Made by a program: the position numbers and the translations under genes
Part shown: positions 1 to 12,024 of the stretch, one piece after another
Layout: each line of letters opens with the position of its first letter
How positions within the stretch are numbered: the first letter of the stretch is position 1
Assembly: GCA_958450325.1 (NCBI GenBank)
Contig: CAUDLW010000092.1
Span: forward strand, 1-64,000
Reading direction: 5' to 3'
DNA length: 64,000 nt
Source: Agrostemma githago
Lineage: Eukaryota; Streptophyta; Magnoliopsida; Caryophyllales; Caryophyllaceae
Notes under the pieces: generated by a model
Databases searched by the model: none
The model's input: the letters and a program-made list of their open reading frames with translations, nothing else
Told to the model about the DNA's origin: nothing

Positions 1-141
1 GACTCTTGGGGTGACACGGCTGGTTTTAGTGTTTCGGAAAATATCTTTGACCGGGTTTTGACTTGGTCGCTAAAAGACGGTTTTGCCCCTGGTGTCGGAT
101 TTGACCCAAATTAGTCTTATTTGATTCGAAATGACCCACTG
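1..141 (-). repeat. Tat/Ogre-type LTR fragment, part 1 of 2
   Basis: This stretch matches part of the LTR family seen at 7871-10172, 15072-17447, 21105-23488 and 61551-62812. It continues at 4339 after a younger retrotransposon. The family reads TGTAGACACC to GTCCACA on the coding strand, here the minus strand. The rest lies before the window start. It is called Tat/Ogre because the related element at 18518-23488 has a tRNA-Arg-type primer site. Confidence 0.8.
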
Positions 142-1103
142 TGACCCGATTGTGGGGTTCGATAAGGTAATCACTGAACCAGACTAGTCAACAAACTACG
201 CGCTTGAATTATTCAAATCTAAGTCACTACAGATAAGCGTGTATTTGCTCGAGCGTGTCCAGATTCATGCGGCTACTCGATTCAACTTACACGTCCAAAT
301 ACATGGAAAAATGGAGCAAGTGAATTATTACCTAAAGAGAGGAGATACCATCAATTATGGAGATGTCATGATCTTTAATATGTGGCTAGCGGATCAAGTA
401 AAAGATATCAACAAGAAATCCTTACCCAAATTGAAGATAGGCGTGATCTCAAATGTGTGAGAAGAGAATCAAGCATATATCATCTTTTGGCAAGGATTTG
501 ATTAGACAATAATTAATTGTGCATTACCTAGATTGTTTCTTTAAATAAGTGGATGTGGATTAACATAATCTACATAATTATAGTAGGAAAATAAGAGAGA
601 ATCACGCACCATATATGGTGGTGATTAGCTAACTAGTTTACAATAAGATACCAAGACGATCTCGAGCATGTAGGGCTATATAAAGCCACATTCCATTTGA
701 ATAAAATCATCGAATATTTATGAATTTACAAACAACTTGTCAAACTCTGGATTAATTTGTTAATCACGTGTTTAAACTTCGAGAAGGTACTTCGAATCGT
801 TTAGAGGGTTGGTGTTCCAAACTCTGAGCTATTAATTCCGGGTTCAAGGTCGAACTACGGGTTAAATATCCTTTGGTTACTCACCGATTAACATCGGATC
901 ACAAAATACAGAAAATCGAAGCGTTTGCTTCCCAAAAATAGCCGAGCCACAAAACACAAAATCCTCACAGACCTTAACCACGAACCAAGGTTACATTAAC
1001 CTAAGTTCAATTTCACTCTAAAATCCACGTCATCACTCAAGGTTACATTAACCTTCGACCCAACTTTCATTTCTTATTCTAAACCGCTTCCGCATTCGCA
1101 TCA
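142..1103 (+). repeat. 5' LTR of the short gypsy element
   Basis: The LTR starts TGACCCGATT and ends CGCATTCGCATCA. A TATA-like GGGCTATATAAAGCC lies near 668-682. It lacks 45 bp present in the 3' LTR after GTTTACAATA. The small reading frame at 239-460 lies inside the LTR, is repeated in the 3' LTR and is not treated as a gene. Confidence 0.9.
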
Positions 1104-1105
1104 TT

Positions 1106-1117
1106 TGGTATCAGAGC
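1106..1117 (+). other. Primer binding site (initiator tRNA-Met type)
   Basis: TGGTATCAGAGC lies two bases after the 5' LTR. It is the standard plant primer site complementary to the 3' end of initiator tRNA-Met. Confidence 0.88.
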
Positions 1118-1130
1118 TGTGTTTAACGAC

Positions 1131-2144
1131 ATGGAAGATAACGAAATCAACGACAACAATGTCAACAATGACGCAAGTAGCATCAATACTAGAGGGGGTA
1201 ATTACGACAATCTCATCCAACAATTGCTCGGGGCCTTGCGCAATTTACCCGGGAACCGAGCAGGAGGAGGCGTTCGGAGATTCGTGGACGTGCCAAAGCC
1301 TCGTGATGAATTCAAAGTCACAGAATCTTCAGAGTTTGAAGGAGGAGTCGATCCGGAGGACTACTTGGAATGGGAGCGTAAGATGGAAAGAATGTTCGAA
1401 TTCAAGGACGTTCCCGACGAAAAGCGTTGTAAGTATGCTATACTTAGACTAACAAAAAATGCGTCTTTATGGTTTGAGGGCATGAAATTGAGGAGGGCTA
1501 GAGAGGAAAGGCCAAAGGTTAAAACTTGGGATGACCTTAAATGTAAGTTACGCAAGAGGTATGTGCCCAAGAGTTACAAAGTCAATTTGTATCGGAGAAT
1601 TGCCGAGTTAAGACAAGGGAGTCTAAATGTTAGTAGTTACATTTCAGAATTTGAGAAAACGTCTTTGATGTGCGAGTTAGACGAGTTAGAAGAACAAAAA
1701 ATGGCTCAATTTTGTAGAGGTTTAAATCGTGGTATCGCGGATGTCGTTGACTTACATCCCTACGAGTCATTCGATACACTGTTCTTTGTGTCTTAAGGTC
1801 GAAACTCAACAAAAAAGAAGTCTACCCCTAAGACGGATACTTGGAATAAATCCGAGGAAACTAAGTTTGAAGGGTCAAATTTGCATGTGACTCCTAAGAC
1901 TACCCCTATTTCCCAAATGACACCCAACACGCCCTATAAGGCCAAGGACATGTCTAAGGTCCGTTGTTTCAAGTGTCAGGGGTTCGGTCACTTTAAAACC
2001 GAGTGTCCCAATCAAAGAATCATCACCTTAAGGGAGGCGATTACATATCGTGATGATTTGTGGGAACAAGAGGAAAGTGACAAGGTGGGAAAAGTTTATA
2101 TGCCAAAGGGAGGAGGAAGAGGTGGAAGAAGTCTTAGAGTTTGA
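1131..2144 (+). pseudogene. Retrotransposon gag with zinc knuckle, frame broken
   Basis: The protein would be the capsid/nucleocapsid polyprotein that packages element RNA. A start codon at 1131 opens an acidic N-terminus, followed by a retrotransposon gag domain with the typical run LRLTKNASLWFEGMKLRRAR. A stop at 1794-1796 ends this part. A second in-frame stretch carries a CCHC knuckle, CFKCQGFGHFKTEC, near 1966-2007. The sequence just around the stop reads better in another frame, so small indels are likely. The downstream protease is in a different frame. Known Ty3/gypsy family; damage means a functional product is unlikely. Confidence 0.8.
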
Positions 2145-3370
2145 GGCTCCTACACACGTTGAGTCACTAGTCTTGCGTCGTACACTACACACACTTGCTA
2201 AATCGTCTATAATGAAGCAAAGAGACCAAATCTTTCATACTAAATGTCAAGTGAATGATAAGTGGTGTAATGTGATTATTGATGGGGGGAGTTGCACTAA
2301 TGTCGCATCCCAAGAAATGGTGGACAAACTTGCCTTGAACACTACGCCCCACCCAAAACCCCACACACTACATTGGCTTGATGACGGAAAGAAGGTGAAG
2401 GTCACAAAGCAAGTACGAGTTGGATTCACGATGGGTCCGTATAATGATGAAATCACGTGTGACGTGATTCCCGTGGATGCGTGCCACATTCTGTTGGGCC
2501 GGCCATGGCAATTCGATCGTGATGTACGTCATCAAGGGAGGACTAACGAGTATATTCTGATGGTGAATGATAAGAAAATCGTCCTAAGGCCAATGTCACC
2601 GAAGGATGTTTGTTTTATGCATTCTAACCGGGCTACCAAGCCTAGTTTATTTGTGTTTGCTAGTGAGCAGGTGTTAGCAAACAAAGATGAGAGATACGCC
2701 CTTAAAGCGTCTAGCATGTCCGTAGTTTCAAGAGGGAACGACCTTGACCAAGGTTACATTAACCTTGACCAAGTTTACCCTAAACTTGACTCTAACGAAC
2801 TTGTGCAACCATTAGTCTGTGGGACTAAAAATGTATTCCCAAGTGATCTGGAGCCTAAGGTGTCTATCGTTGCTAGTCAAGGCAAAACTGAAGCCGAGAA
2901 GGAGTTTGAACGAGGAGAACCAGTAAATGCGCTTATGGCGTCAACATTGTCTGTGCCTCACGGGAACAAGTCTAATCTCGTGCAACAACTAATTCCGATC
3001 TATAGGAATAACCCTGAAGAAGTTCTAGAATCCCAATGTAAGAGTCAAGAGTTCATGAAAAACGAACATGTTCGAAGAAGCATGTGTCCTTATGGTAGGG
3101 AAGTTACTATCATGTTCCCAATTCCTAAACTCTGTGACGTGCTAAACAAGTTACGTGGTCTGGTTGCGGTTCTGATGATGGACTTCCGAAGTGAGAACCC
3201 TCAAAGTCATATGGCGACAAGGAACCAGGGAGTCTACACCATTCTGAATGTGGGGGATTTAACTTTGTTCTTAAATGTAGATGACCTTGCGGAATTGAGG
3301 TCAATTCCTTTCGAAGAGGGAGGGGATGACCCGATTGTGGGGTTCGATAAGGTAATCACTGAACCAGACT
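2110..3370 (+). CDS. Retroviral-type aspartic protease region of the gypsy element
   Basis: An open frame from about 2050 to the stop at 3370-3372 contains IIDGGSCTNVAS, the DGGS-type active site common in plant Ty3/gypsy proteases, followed by HILLGRPWQFDRD, the second conserved protease block. The enzyme cuts the gag polyprotein. The domain is followed by several hundred residues without a recognisable reverse transcriptase, and the frame ends inside the 3' LTR. It is in a different frame from gag, which may be decay or an inherited frameshift. Confidence 0.7.
3315..3326 (+). other. Polypurine tract
   Basis: AGAGGGAGGGGA abuts the 3' LTR. This is the expected primer for plus-strand DNA synthesis in LTR elements. 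Confidence 0.8.
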
Positions 3371-4333
3371 AGTCAACAAACTACGCGCTCGAATTATTCA
3401 AATCTAAGTCACTACAGATAAGCGTGTATTTGCTCGAGCGTGTCCAGCTTCATGTGGCTACTCGATTCAACTTACACGTCCAAATACATGGAAAAATGGA
3501 GCAAGTGAATTATTACCTAAAGAGAGGAGATACCATCAATTATGGAGATGTCATGATCTTTAATATGTGGCTAGCGGATCAAGTAAAAGATATCAACAAG
3601 AAATCCTTACCCAAATTGAAGATAGGCGTGATCTCAAATGTGTGAGAAGAGAATCAAGCATATATCATCTTTTGGCAAGGATTTGATTAGACAATAATTA
3701 ATTGTGCACTACCTAGATTGTTTCTTTAAATAAGTGGATGTGGATTAACATAATCTACATAATTATAGTAGGAAAATAAGAGAGAATCACGCACCATATA
3801 TGGTGGTGATTAGCTAACTAGTTTACAATATTTATTTCCATTTTAGCATAAACATTATAGGTAAGATATCACTAGAGATACCAAGACGATCTCGAGCATG
3901 TAGGGCTATATAAAGCCACATTCCAGTTGAATAAAATCATCGAATATTTATGAATTTACAAACAACTTGTCAAACTCTGGATTAATTTGTTAATCACGTG
4001 TTTAAACTTCGAGAAGGTACTTCGAATCGTTTAGAGGGTTGGTGTTCCAAACTCTGAGCTATTAATTCCGGGTTCAAGGTCGAACTACGGGTTAAATATC
4101 CTTTGGTTACTCACCGATTAACATCGGATCACAAAATACAGAAAATCGAAGCGTTTGCTTCCCAAAAATAGCCGAGCCACAAAACACAAAATCCTCACAG
4201 ACCTTAACCACGAACCAAGGTTACATTAACCTAAGTTCAATTTCACTCCAAAATCCACGTCATCACTCAAGGTTACATTAACCTTCGACCCAACTTTCAT
4301 TTCTTATTCTAAACCGCTTCCGCATTCGCATCA
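3327..4333 (+). repeat. 3' LTR of the short gypsy element
   Basis: Same sequence as 142-1103 except for about six substitutions and 45 extra bases at about 3831-3875. It ends GCATCA, followed by the TSD CACTG. Confidence 0.9.
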
Positions 4334-4338
4334 CACTG

Positions 4339-4513
4339 GGCCTAAATTTGAGGTCTGTTTTGTGAGATTTTTACTCCGTTAAAAGCTCGCGCCAATTACT
4401 ATTGATTCCGAGTCCACAATCAAGCGTATTTAGTTATGTTTACATCCGATCATCATCGGGTGTTTTTTGGAAACTGCTATAGACACCTGGCGGTCAAAAT
4501 GTGGGTGTCTACA
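4339..4513 (-). repeat. Tat/Ogre-type LTR fragment, part 2 of 2
   Basis: Continuation of the LTR at 1-141. It ends GGTGTCTACA on the plus strand, which is the LTR start on its coding strand. The next base is Helitron coding sequence, so this LTR sits inside the Helitron Rep gene. Confidence 0.85.
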
Positions 4514-6725
4514 GTTGGCCGAGTCATTCCGTATGGCAAGGGATAGTATCCTGAATTCATCCGATAGATGTGAAGTTCACCTGAAGTTAGTAAGCGGAAG
4601 AAATACTGATGGCAGAAAGTACAATCTCCCTAATTTTTTCTGAAGTTGCAGCAATTATCGTAGGTGACATTGAGGACACCATAGACAGTAGGGACATTGT
4701 TGTTGAGTAGAGTAAGGGCCGTCTCCAAAGGATTTCTGAACTGCATCCATCATACCTGGCCTTGCAATACCCATTGTTCTTCCCGCGTGGCAAGAACGGT
4801 TTCCGTTTAGGCATTTCGCACTGTGAAGATGTTGTGACTTCCAGTGACAATGCAGAAACCTCACGTAACAAACTCACCTTGAGGGAGTGGTTCGCCTTCC
4901 GTCTACAACACCGTCCGGTGGAAGTTGAGGCCGACACTTTGCTAAGAGGACGTAGTTACTGCAACAGATTATCGTTGATGGGTACACAATGATAGAAGCG
5001 CAGCGCCTCAAATATCTACGTTTCAACCAACCCAAGCTAAGATCCGAGAAGTTTAATCAGCTGGCAAACGCCGCTGCAGATGGTCAGACCGATTCTTCCT
5101 CCGTTGGTGTCAAATATATTATCCCTTCCAGCTTTGTTGGGGGTAAGGGCTACATTAGGGAAAACTACCAAGATACGATGACCATTTGCAGGTGGTGCGG
5201 TTACCCAGATCTATTTATCACATTTACTTGCAACCCGAAGTGGCCCGAGATAGATAGATTTGTAAAGGCTAGGCGGTTAATTGCGGAGGACAGACCGGAC
5301 ATTGTTGCCCGTGTATTTAAGCTGAAGCTCGATGCATTAATGAAGAATTTTAAGGAGAACCATATATTTGGGAGAACTAGAGCGGGTTAATTTCTTTCAC
5401 CTGCGCTAATTTCATAATTTCATATTTTGGATAACATGCTTACTTATTCAATCAAATACCATAATTTGTTTTTAGTTAACATATTGGTACATTCAAAATG
5501 ACGTTGTTTTTTTAGTGGTGTACACGATTGAGTTCCAGAAACGCAGTCTCCCTCACGCCCATATTCTTCTATTCATCGAAAGGGATGACTAGTTCCTCGA
5601 GGCCAGTGACGTCGACGACATTATATCAGCAGAAATTCCCGACCCAATGCAAGAACCGACTCTATATAGGGCGGCAAAGGACTTAATGATCCATGGCCCA
5701 TGTGGACACGCAAACCTGAAGTCCTCTTGCATGGTTGACGGTGTATGCACGAAAAGATTTCCGAAGCCTTTTTCTGATCGCACAACTATCGACGGTGATG
5801 GGTACCCTATGTATCGTAGACGCAACGATGGTATTATGGTTGAGAAAGGAGGTGTAAGTGTGCACAATGGATATGGTGTGCCTTATAACGCTGAACTGAT
5901 GACACGTTATCATGCCCATATAAATGTCGAGTGGTGCAACCAGGCACGTTCCATCAAGTATCTTTTCAAATACATAAACAAGGGTTACGACCGTGTTACT
6001 GTGGGAGCTGCGACAAGGAAGAACCTTGGTGAGATTGACCACATTCAAGAATACTTAGACCGTCGGTATATTTTGCCACTCGAAGCGTCGTGGCGTATAT
6101 TTGCTTTTGATATTCACTACCGTACCCCGCAAGTTCTATGTCTTAAGTACCACCTTCCTAATGAGCAGAATGTCATCTACAGTGACGACGACCCCATTGA
6201 GGATATTATAGCACGTTCCAACGGTGCTCGAACAAAGTTCACTGCTTGGTTAGATTACAATGCCAACCACGAGGAATCCAGAGGTCTAACCTACGCTAAG
6301 TTTCCGATAAAGTATGTCTGGCACGCTAAAGAAAAGTCTTGGGGACCGAGGAAACAGGGATTCAATCTGGGCATATATAATGTTTCACATGCTCCCAATG
6401 GCGGTGAGCGATACTACATGAGAACTCTACTGAACTTCGTTAAAGGCCCTACTAGCTACACAGACATTCACACTGTAAATGGCGTCGTACACGAAACTTT
6501 CAAGGACGCATGCTACGCTCTTGGTTTGCTCGGTGATGACAAGGAGTATATTGACGCTATAGAGGAAGCAAGTTATTGGGGTACCGGTTCCTTCCTTAGG
6601 AACCTGTTCGCAACGTTATTGTACTCTGGCAGTCTGATCAAGCCTGGATATGTTTGGGAGAAGACGTGACACCATTTATGAGATGATATCCTCGCCTGTC
6701 GCAGGAGAGAAATATTAAATTTCGG
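4514..6725 (+). pseudogene. Helitron Rep (HUH rolling-circle replicase), decayed
   Basis: Helitron Rep nicks and joins single-stranded DNA during rolling-circle transposition. Translated pieces give the conserved Helitron N-terminal run (ELHPSYLALQYPLFFP near 4740-4790), then CNPKWPEI, then RSLPHAHILL with the H-x-H metal motif near 5545, then IKYLFKYINKG with the two-tyrosine site near 5960. An intron at 5386-5515 (GT...AG) joins RTRA to VVYTIEFQKR. At least two stops and frameshifts occur (TAG near 4709, breaks near 4960 and 5587). Catalytic residues survive but the frame does not. A Tat LTR lies directly upstream inside the gene. Confidence 0.9.
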
Positions 6726-6888
6726 TAACCTTCTTTCTTCTGTTAACCGATCTTACATCCACTGGAATCTTCCTATTTTGTGTCCACACTATTTACTCAC
6801 CAATGTTGTAGTTGAAATGTTCTGCATCGCAATCTCTGTTTCATTTTTACTCCCTTGATTTAACACATTCATGACCTTTTTTTGTTAG
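6726..6888 (+). other. Probable intron of the Helitron gene
   Basis: The Rep reading stops making sense at CG|GTAACC and resumes after TTTGTTAG. Position and borders fit a GT-AG intron between the Rep and helicase parts. Confidence 0.55.
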
Positions 6889-9800
6889 TCCGTATTCAGA
6901 GAATTTCTACTCGCAGAGTTGCAGATGACGGACGAGGAACTCCAAAGCTACGCTTTATCAGAAATTGAGTTGTTACTGTAGGGCAATGGTAGTTCGCTCT
7001 CGAAGTTCCCTGATATGCCCATGCCCGACGACAATCTGAACTCAACGCACCTCAACAGGTTAATTGCAGATGAACTCACCTATGACCGTGAACAACTTCG
7101 TCTTGACCATGAAAGGTATATGTTGACAATAACTGACGAGCAAATAGTAGTTTACAATGAGATTATGATTGTCGTACTCAGCTTGAATGGCGGTTTTTTC
7201 TTTGTTTACGGCGATGGCGGAATTGGCAAGACATTCATATGGAATGCTCTTTGTGCTGCCTTGAGGAGTAAGGGGGAAATAGTTCTACCGGTGGCTTCGA
7301 GTGGGATCGCCGCCATCTTACTACCTAGGGGACGTACAGCTCATTCCAGATTCAACATTCCTATCAGTGTTGACGAGAAGTCAATGTGTCCAGGCATCAA
7401 GCCAGGGTCCGACCTCGCTGAGCTACTCATAAAATCCAAGCTTATAATTTGGGACGAAGCTCCAATGGTAAGTCGATACTGTTTTGAGGCACTCGATAGA
7501 AGTTTGAGAGATATAATGCGATTTGTAAATCCATTGAATTCCGATAAGCCTTTCGGTGGAAAAGTCGTTGTACTAGGTGGTGATTTTAGGCAAATACTAC
7601 TTGTTGTTCCTAAAGGAAGTCGGGAAGACATAGTTTACGCCTCAGTTTTTTCTTCACCAATTTGGAGAGATATAAAGGTTAGCTTTTCTAAAGTATACAT
7701 TATCATCAATGCTCTTTTTTCTTATACCCCTGCCACCTATTTAATCTTATTTGACCCTTTTGTTTTGCTATGTAGGTTCTACAATTGACAACAAACATGA
7801 GGTTACAGATTGGAGTTGCTGACTCAGATGCCGAAGAAATTAGGTTGCTTTCAGAGTGGTTATTAAGTATTGTGGACATGACATAGGTCCACCCCGACGC
7901 GGCCAAGCGCGGGTTTGGGGAGGCGAATGAATCTCGTGGTAAGATTGAACTCGGGTTGAAATTTAAATCTAATTAGGATTCGCCACCAAATTAGTTCGAA
8001 CCCACTCTACATTTGGGCGTTTCGTGCATAAAACACGGCCTGCTTTCAATGTTAGAGTTTAGGGGTTCGTCCCTTTGCATTACAATACCGACGCCGAGTT
8101 ATCAGGAATCGTGTATTGAATTACTCTCGTGTGCCAACGGTTTCGGACATCCGGAAACCATGGTTCTGAGTAAGGGGTAAGGGTACGTGTTGGGAAGCCC
8201 ACAAAGGACACCCAACCCTGCCCGCACTTAGCGACCTCTACTTAGATATCGTCCATTTTTCATGTACGCGTGTTAATTTGACTGTGAAATGGTATGCAAA
8301 CAATGCATTTTCGCTAAACATGTGATTTACGTTCAACTACGTCATTTAATGCACCTAAACTAACGTCAAAGTTATTTAGCATGGGAGGTTCGTTTTAATG
8401 CGACAAGTGCAAATAACGAAAATAAAACTTGGAAAGAATATTACAAATACGCGGGCAGAATACAACCCGGAAATACAATACAATGAGCCAAAGTTACAAT
8501 AAACGATAAAACAATCATAAAAAAGTAGACTAAACGATTAACAAATTGTACGATGCATGGTTTTGAAAGGAGTAAAACACGTGATGGACTTAACACGTGT
8601 TGACCGAAGTCATTAAAAGAGTTTATCGAGGCTTGAAATATGTGGAAGACTCACGGTTTTGGCGTGACAGAGGCCACTCGATCGAGTCATGGGAGGGACT
8701 CGATCGAGTGCCTCTCAAAAAACCTCATGTCTCGATTTTGGGGTGCCACTCGATCGAGTGGGCTATGGCACTCGATCGAGTGCCCCATGTTCGAGCTATT
8801 GCTCGATTTCGGAAGGTGGTGGATCCGAATTTATTTCTTTGAAAATCGATGACTAACCGAGTTATGTAAAAATATTGTGTGATTTAAAATAAACTCGGTT
8901 TACGATCCTCATAATATGCGTTGTATGATTATAAGACCGTCATCGGGAGTTTTAGAAAAGTGATGTAAAATCGACTTGAACTTGGTTAGAACGAAGTTAA
9001 TTCCCTCCGCGTCACAACATCGTACTAATCCTTTCGGATTACGTGATGTTCGATTCGGCATCAACAGGTTTCGTACTAGCCCTTTTAAAAATGGGATTGA
9101 GTACGTTTAACGATAAATATCCACGATCGCATTATGCCCTTGAGTGTTTAGGGCGGCGCTCCTCGAAAGGGTGCCACCTCTATTACGACTCGTAAAGGGA
9201 TTAAAAGGATCTTTAAACGGGGTTTGCCTTTAAATATACCCGATGCGAAATTGTTTTAATACTAAATAATTATATACGATGTTAATAATGATGATAAAAA
9301 TACTAGTGACGAAATAAAATAAAAAAGAAGAAAAAAAACAAGATGGAGAAGAGAAAAAAAATCGAATCGGGTTTTGAATTACACCCTCAACCTACATGCT
9401 TAAATATCTCGGAAACGGACTCGTAAAATAGCGGTGTGTGCGCGGGAGTGTCGACAATATAGGATGAGTTATAGTGTGTATGGTGAGGGAGGGGATTTGA
9501 CGAGTTTTGCTCTCGGGTCTTTAACGAGTTTTGATCTCGGGATTCCTAGTGTGTGTGTAGAGGGAATGTCGGGGTTGTATGTAGTGCGTAGGTTGCTTAG
9601 GGTTGCAAATGTAGGGTTATAAAATTGTATCAATTGAAGGTGTAAAGGGGGTGTATTTATAGAAGAACCAGCCCCCTCGACCTAGGGTTACTCGATCGAG
9701 TGCCCCTGATGGACTCGATCGAGTGGCCCAAAGAATGGCAACATCGGGCTTTTTTGAAGGCCTACTTGATCGAGTGGCCTGGCACTCGATCGAGTGGGCT

Positions 9801-10991
9801 GGCACTCGATCGAGTGGGTCAGATAAGTCAAAATATTTTGAGTTTTTGACTTTGAGTTGGACTCTTGAAGCATGCATGGTTGTTTTCGTCTCGGAAACGA
9901 CTTTGACCGGGGTTTGACTCGATCCCTAAAAAGACGGTTTTATTTCCGGAGTCGGTTTTGACCCAAATTAGTCTTATTTGACTTGAAACGACCCACTAGA
10001 CCTGAATTTGAGGTCGGTTTTGTGAGATTTGTACTCCACTAAAAGCTCACGCCAGTTACTATTAATTCTGAGTCCAAAATCGAGTGTATTAAGTCACGTT
10101 TACGTCTGATCATCATCGGTGTTTTGTTGGAAACTGTTATAGACACTAGCAGGCAAAATGCAGGTGTCTACAAGTATTGGTGATGGTCTGGCAAGTGGTC
10201 CAAATGATGAAACAGCAGACATCGATCTCCCACAGGATATTCTTATACAACCTGGGGATGACCTTGTTGCAGCAATCGTAGAGAGCACGTACCCAAATCT
10301 GCTGAACCATTTGAAGGACCCAGACTGGCTTCAGAACCGAGCAGTCCTGGCACCCACGCATGATGTCGTCGAAAAGATTAACGATTATGTACTATCTTTC
10401 ATTCCTGAGAAGGAGGTTGTGTATTTGCTTGTCGTCCGACGAGATTAGCAATGACGAGACAAGCCATCACATCCGTCAACTATACTCTACTGAATTCCTG
10501 AACTCAATCAGAGAGTCTGGCCTCCCTTCTCATGAGTTAACACTAAAGGTCGGCGCCATTGTTATGCTACTAAGAAATCTCGACCAGGCGAATGGACTTT
10601 GCAACGGTACTCGATAGGTTATTTCCAAACTGGGAGATCGGGTACTAGAGGCTACAGTCATCACAGGTAGCAAGAAAGGTGTTCAGGTATATATTCCCAG
10701 AATCAAACTCTCACCTTCTGATGACACCAAGTTCCCTATTCGGTTCGAAAGAAGGCAATTCCCGATTGTGGTTTGTTTCGCGATGACAATAAACAAAAGT
10801 CAGGGTCAATCGTCTCCAGTGTTGGCATGTTCTTACCGAAGCCAGTGTTCACTCATGGACAGTTATATGTCGCGTTTTCTAGGGTCACGCGTAAGAAGGG
10901 TCTGAAGGTTCTCATCATAGATGAAGATCAGTATCTTTCTTATACAACGACAAACGTCGTGTACAAAGAAATCTTCTCCAATGTCAGATGA
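6889..10991 (+). pseudogene. Helitron PIF1-like helicase, split by a solo LTR
   Basis: This is the 5'-3' DNA helicase half of the Helitron RepHel protein. Exon 7015-7677 has the Walker A motif GDGGIGKT near 7213, LIIWDEAPM (Walker B) near 7443 and GGDFRQ near 7576. An intron at 7678-7775 follows. VLQLTTNMRLQ resumes at 7776 and runs to 7870, where a solo LTR cuts the codon run. Reading resumes at 10173 with GDGLASGPND and continues through APTHDVVEKIN to INKSQGQ and LYVAFSRVTR near 10790-10890. Stops and frameshifts occur after 10430 and near 10615. The protein order before and after the LTR is that of one helicase. Confidence 0.9.
7871..10172 (-). mobile_element. Solo LTR, Tat/Ogre type
   Basis: A single LTR of 2302 bp runs TGTGGACATG...GTGTCTACA on the plus strand, with perfect TSD AGTAT at 7866-7870 and 10173-10177. 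No internal sequence is left, so it formed by LTR-LTR recombination. A minus-strand TATAAATA lies at 9654-9661. It has eight exact copies of the 12-base palindrome ACTCGATCGAGT (8676, 8698, 8748, 8770, 9690, 9713, 9784, 9804) and one near-copy at 9764. They form two clusters, one on each side of the TATA box. Confidence 0.93.
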
Positions 10992-11454
10992 AATTTGTGC
11001 TCAATATTATTCTAATTGATGAAATTTGTGGTTAATATTTGAGTTCTTCATTTTGACCGCAATTTCTTAGCAGTTTCACAACAGTAAATGACTTTAAGTC
11101 ACAAAAAAAAATTGTAATAAGATTCGCTAATGCTCAGGAAAACGGAGACACGTCTAACAGACGATCAAGTCGATGTTGCGTTTAGTACTTGCTAATTAAT
11201 ATAGTACACAATAACTGATGTCGCTTACAGTACACAGTACAGATTATATAGATAATTACTTACACCAACTATTTTTTCCTAGTTCTTTCCTCAGTCGTCA
11301 TCTCAACCACAACCTCATCCGTAAAATATCAAGGCTGTCATGTTCCTCCAAAAGGGCAAACTGTTTGTCCTCTACATGCAGAAACATCTGCTTTCAATGT
11401 CTTCAGTTAAAATATATTTGCAGATTATAATCTAAAACATTTATCAATTACCTT
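10992..11454. other. Non-coding, probably Helitron 3' region
   Basis: AT-rich sequence after the helicase stop. No gene is visible, and no convincing CTRR end with hairpin could be fixed by eye. Confidence 0.4.
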
Positions 11455-12024
11455 AGTCGACTGGGTAGAAATCCGGATATATATCTTCCAAAGCTTCCTT
11501 TATTATTTCATAGTGACAGATTTCGTCCTCTCTCCTTTAATTGTCCCCACTACTCGAACCCAGTTAAGTACCATACGGTAATCGGTCTCGCGTGATAGGT
11601 AACGCTCATCTTGCCACGATGCAACCCAACAGTGTGGACCAGCTTCATGATCTCATTGGTTTTCCATTGCTTCCTTAGTCGTTTCAAAATCTTCGAATAC
11701 CTTCTGAAGTTTGAAGGCACTAACATAGTTGATCACCGAGGGAAATAACTCTAACACTGCAGCACTCCTGAAGATTTCATCGTCCTCTATGCAAGGGTCG
11801 ATTCTCACCACATTGTAACCCAGACATTATAACCTCAACCTTAGAGGATGCAAGTTCTTGCAAATAGTGTAGTCTCCATCCCAATCGAACGGAAAATTAT
11901 CCATAATGCATTTAGGTGGATACATCAACTCAGTATACATCGCTTTTCTTCTATCAATTTCCTTTTTCTTGATGGTCAACTTTGATAATTTGGTTATATG
12001 TAATTTTCTTACCGCTATCCACAC
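11455..12024 (-). pseudogene. XS-domain-like gene fragment, copy 1
   Basis: On the minus strand, broken frames read MYTELMYPPKCIMDNFPFDW, then KLQKVFEDFE, then PHCWVASWQDERYLSRETDY, then EDEICHYEIIKEALEDIYP. The same blocks recur at 13715-14430 and 27854-28562. Spacing and residues resemble the XS domain of SGS3/IDN2-type plant RNA-silencing proteins (PP...N.P.EW.D.R, then AFE.F.GK, then WVA..D). That assignment is inference. The homology of the three copies to each other is plain. Stops and frameshifts make this a pseudogene, perhaps captured by the nearby Helitron. Confidence 0.55.

Larger units (their letters stand above)
142..4333 (+). mobile_element. Short Ty3/gypsy LTR retrotransposon with gag and protease only
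   Basis: The element is complete, with two LTRs (142-1103 and 3327-4333), a primer site, a polypurine tract, and the 5-bp TSD CACTG at 137-141 and 4334-4338. The internal region is only about 2.2 kb and holds a gag domain, a zinc knuckle and an aspartic protease. No reverse transcriptase, RNase H or integrase is visible, so any movement would need enzymes from another element. The LTRs differ by about six substitutions counted by eye and one 45-bp indel, which suggests a fairly recent insertion. It interrupts an older Tat LTR. Confidence 0.9.

Noticed and set aside
239..460. Small frame repeated at 3424-3645
   Set aside because: Both are inside the LTRs of the same element and lack a good start; they are repeats of LTR sequence, not a gene family.
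8676..9815. Regular ACTCGATCGAGT repeats as a CRISPR-like array
   Set aside because: Spacing is irregular, the repeats are 12-base palindromes within a plant LTR, and there are no spacers or cas genes.
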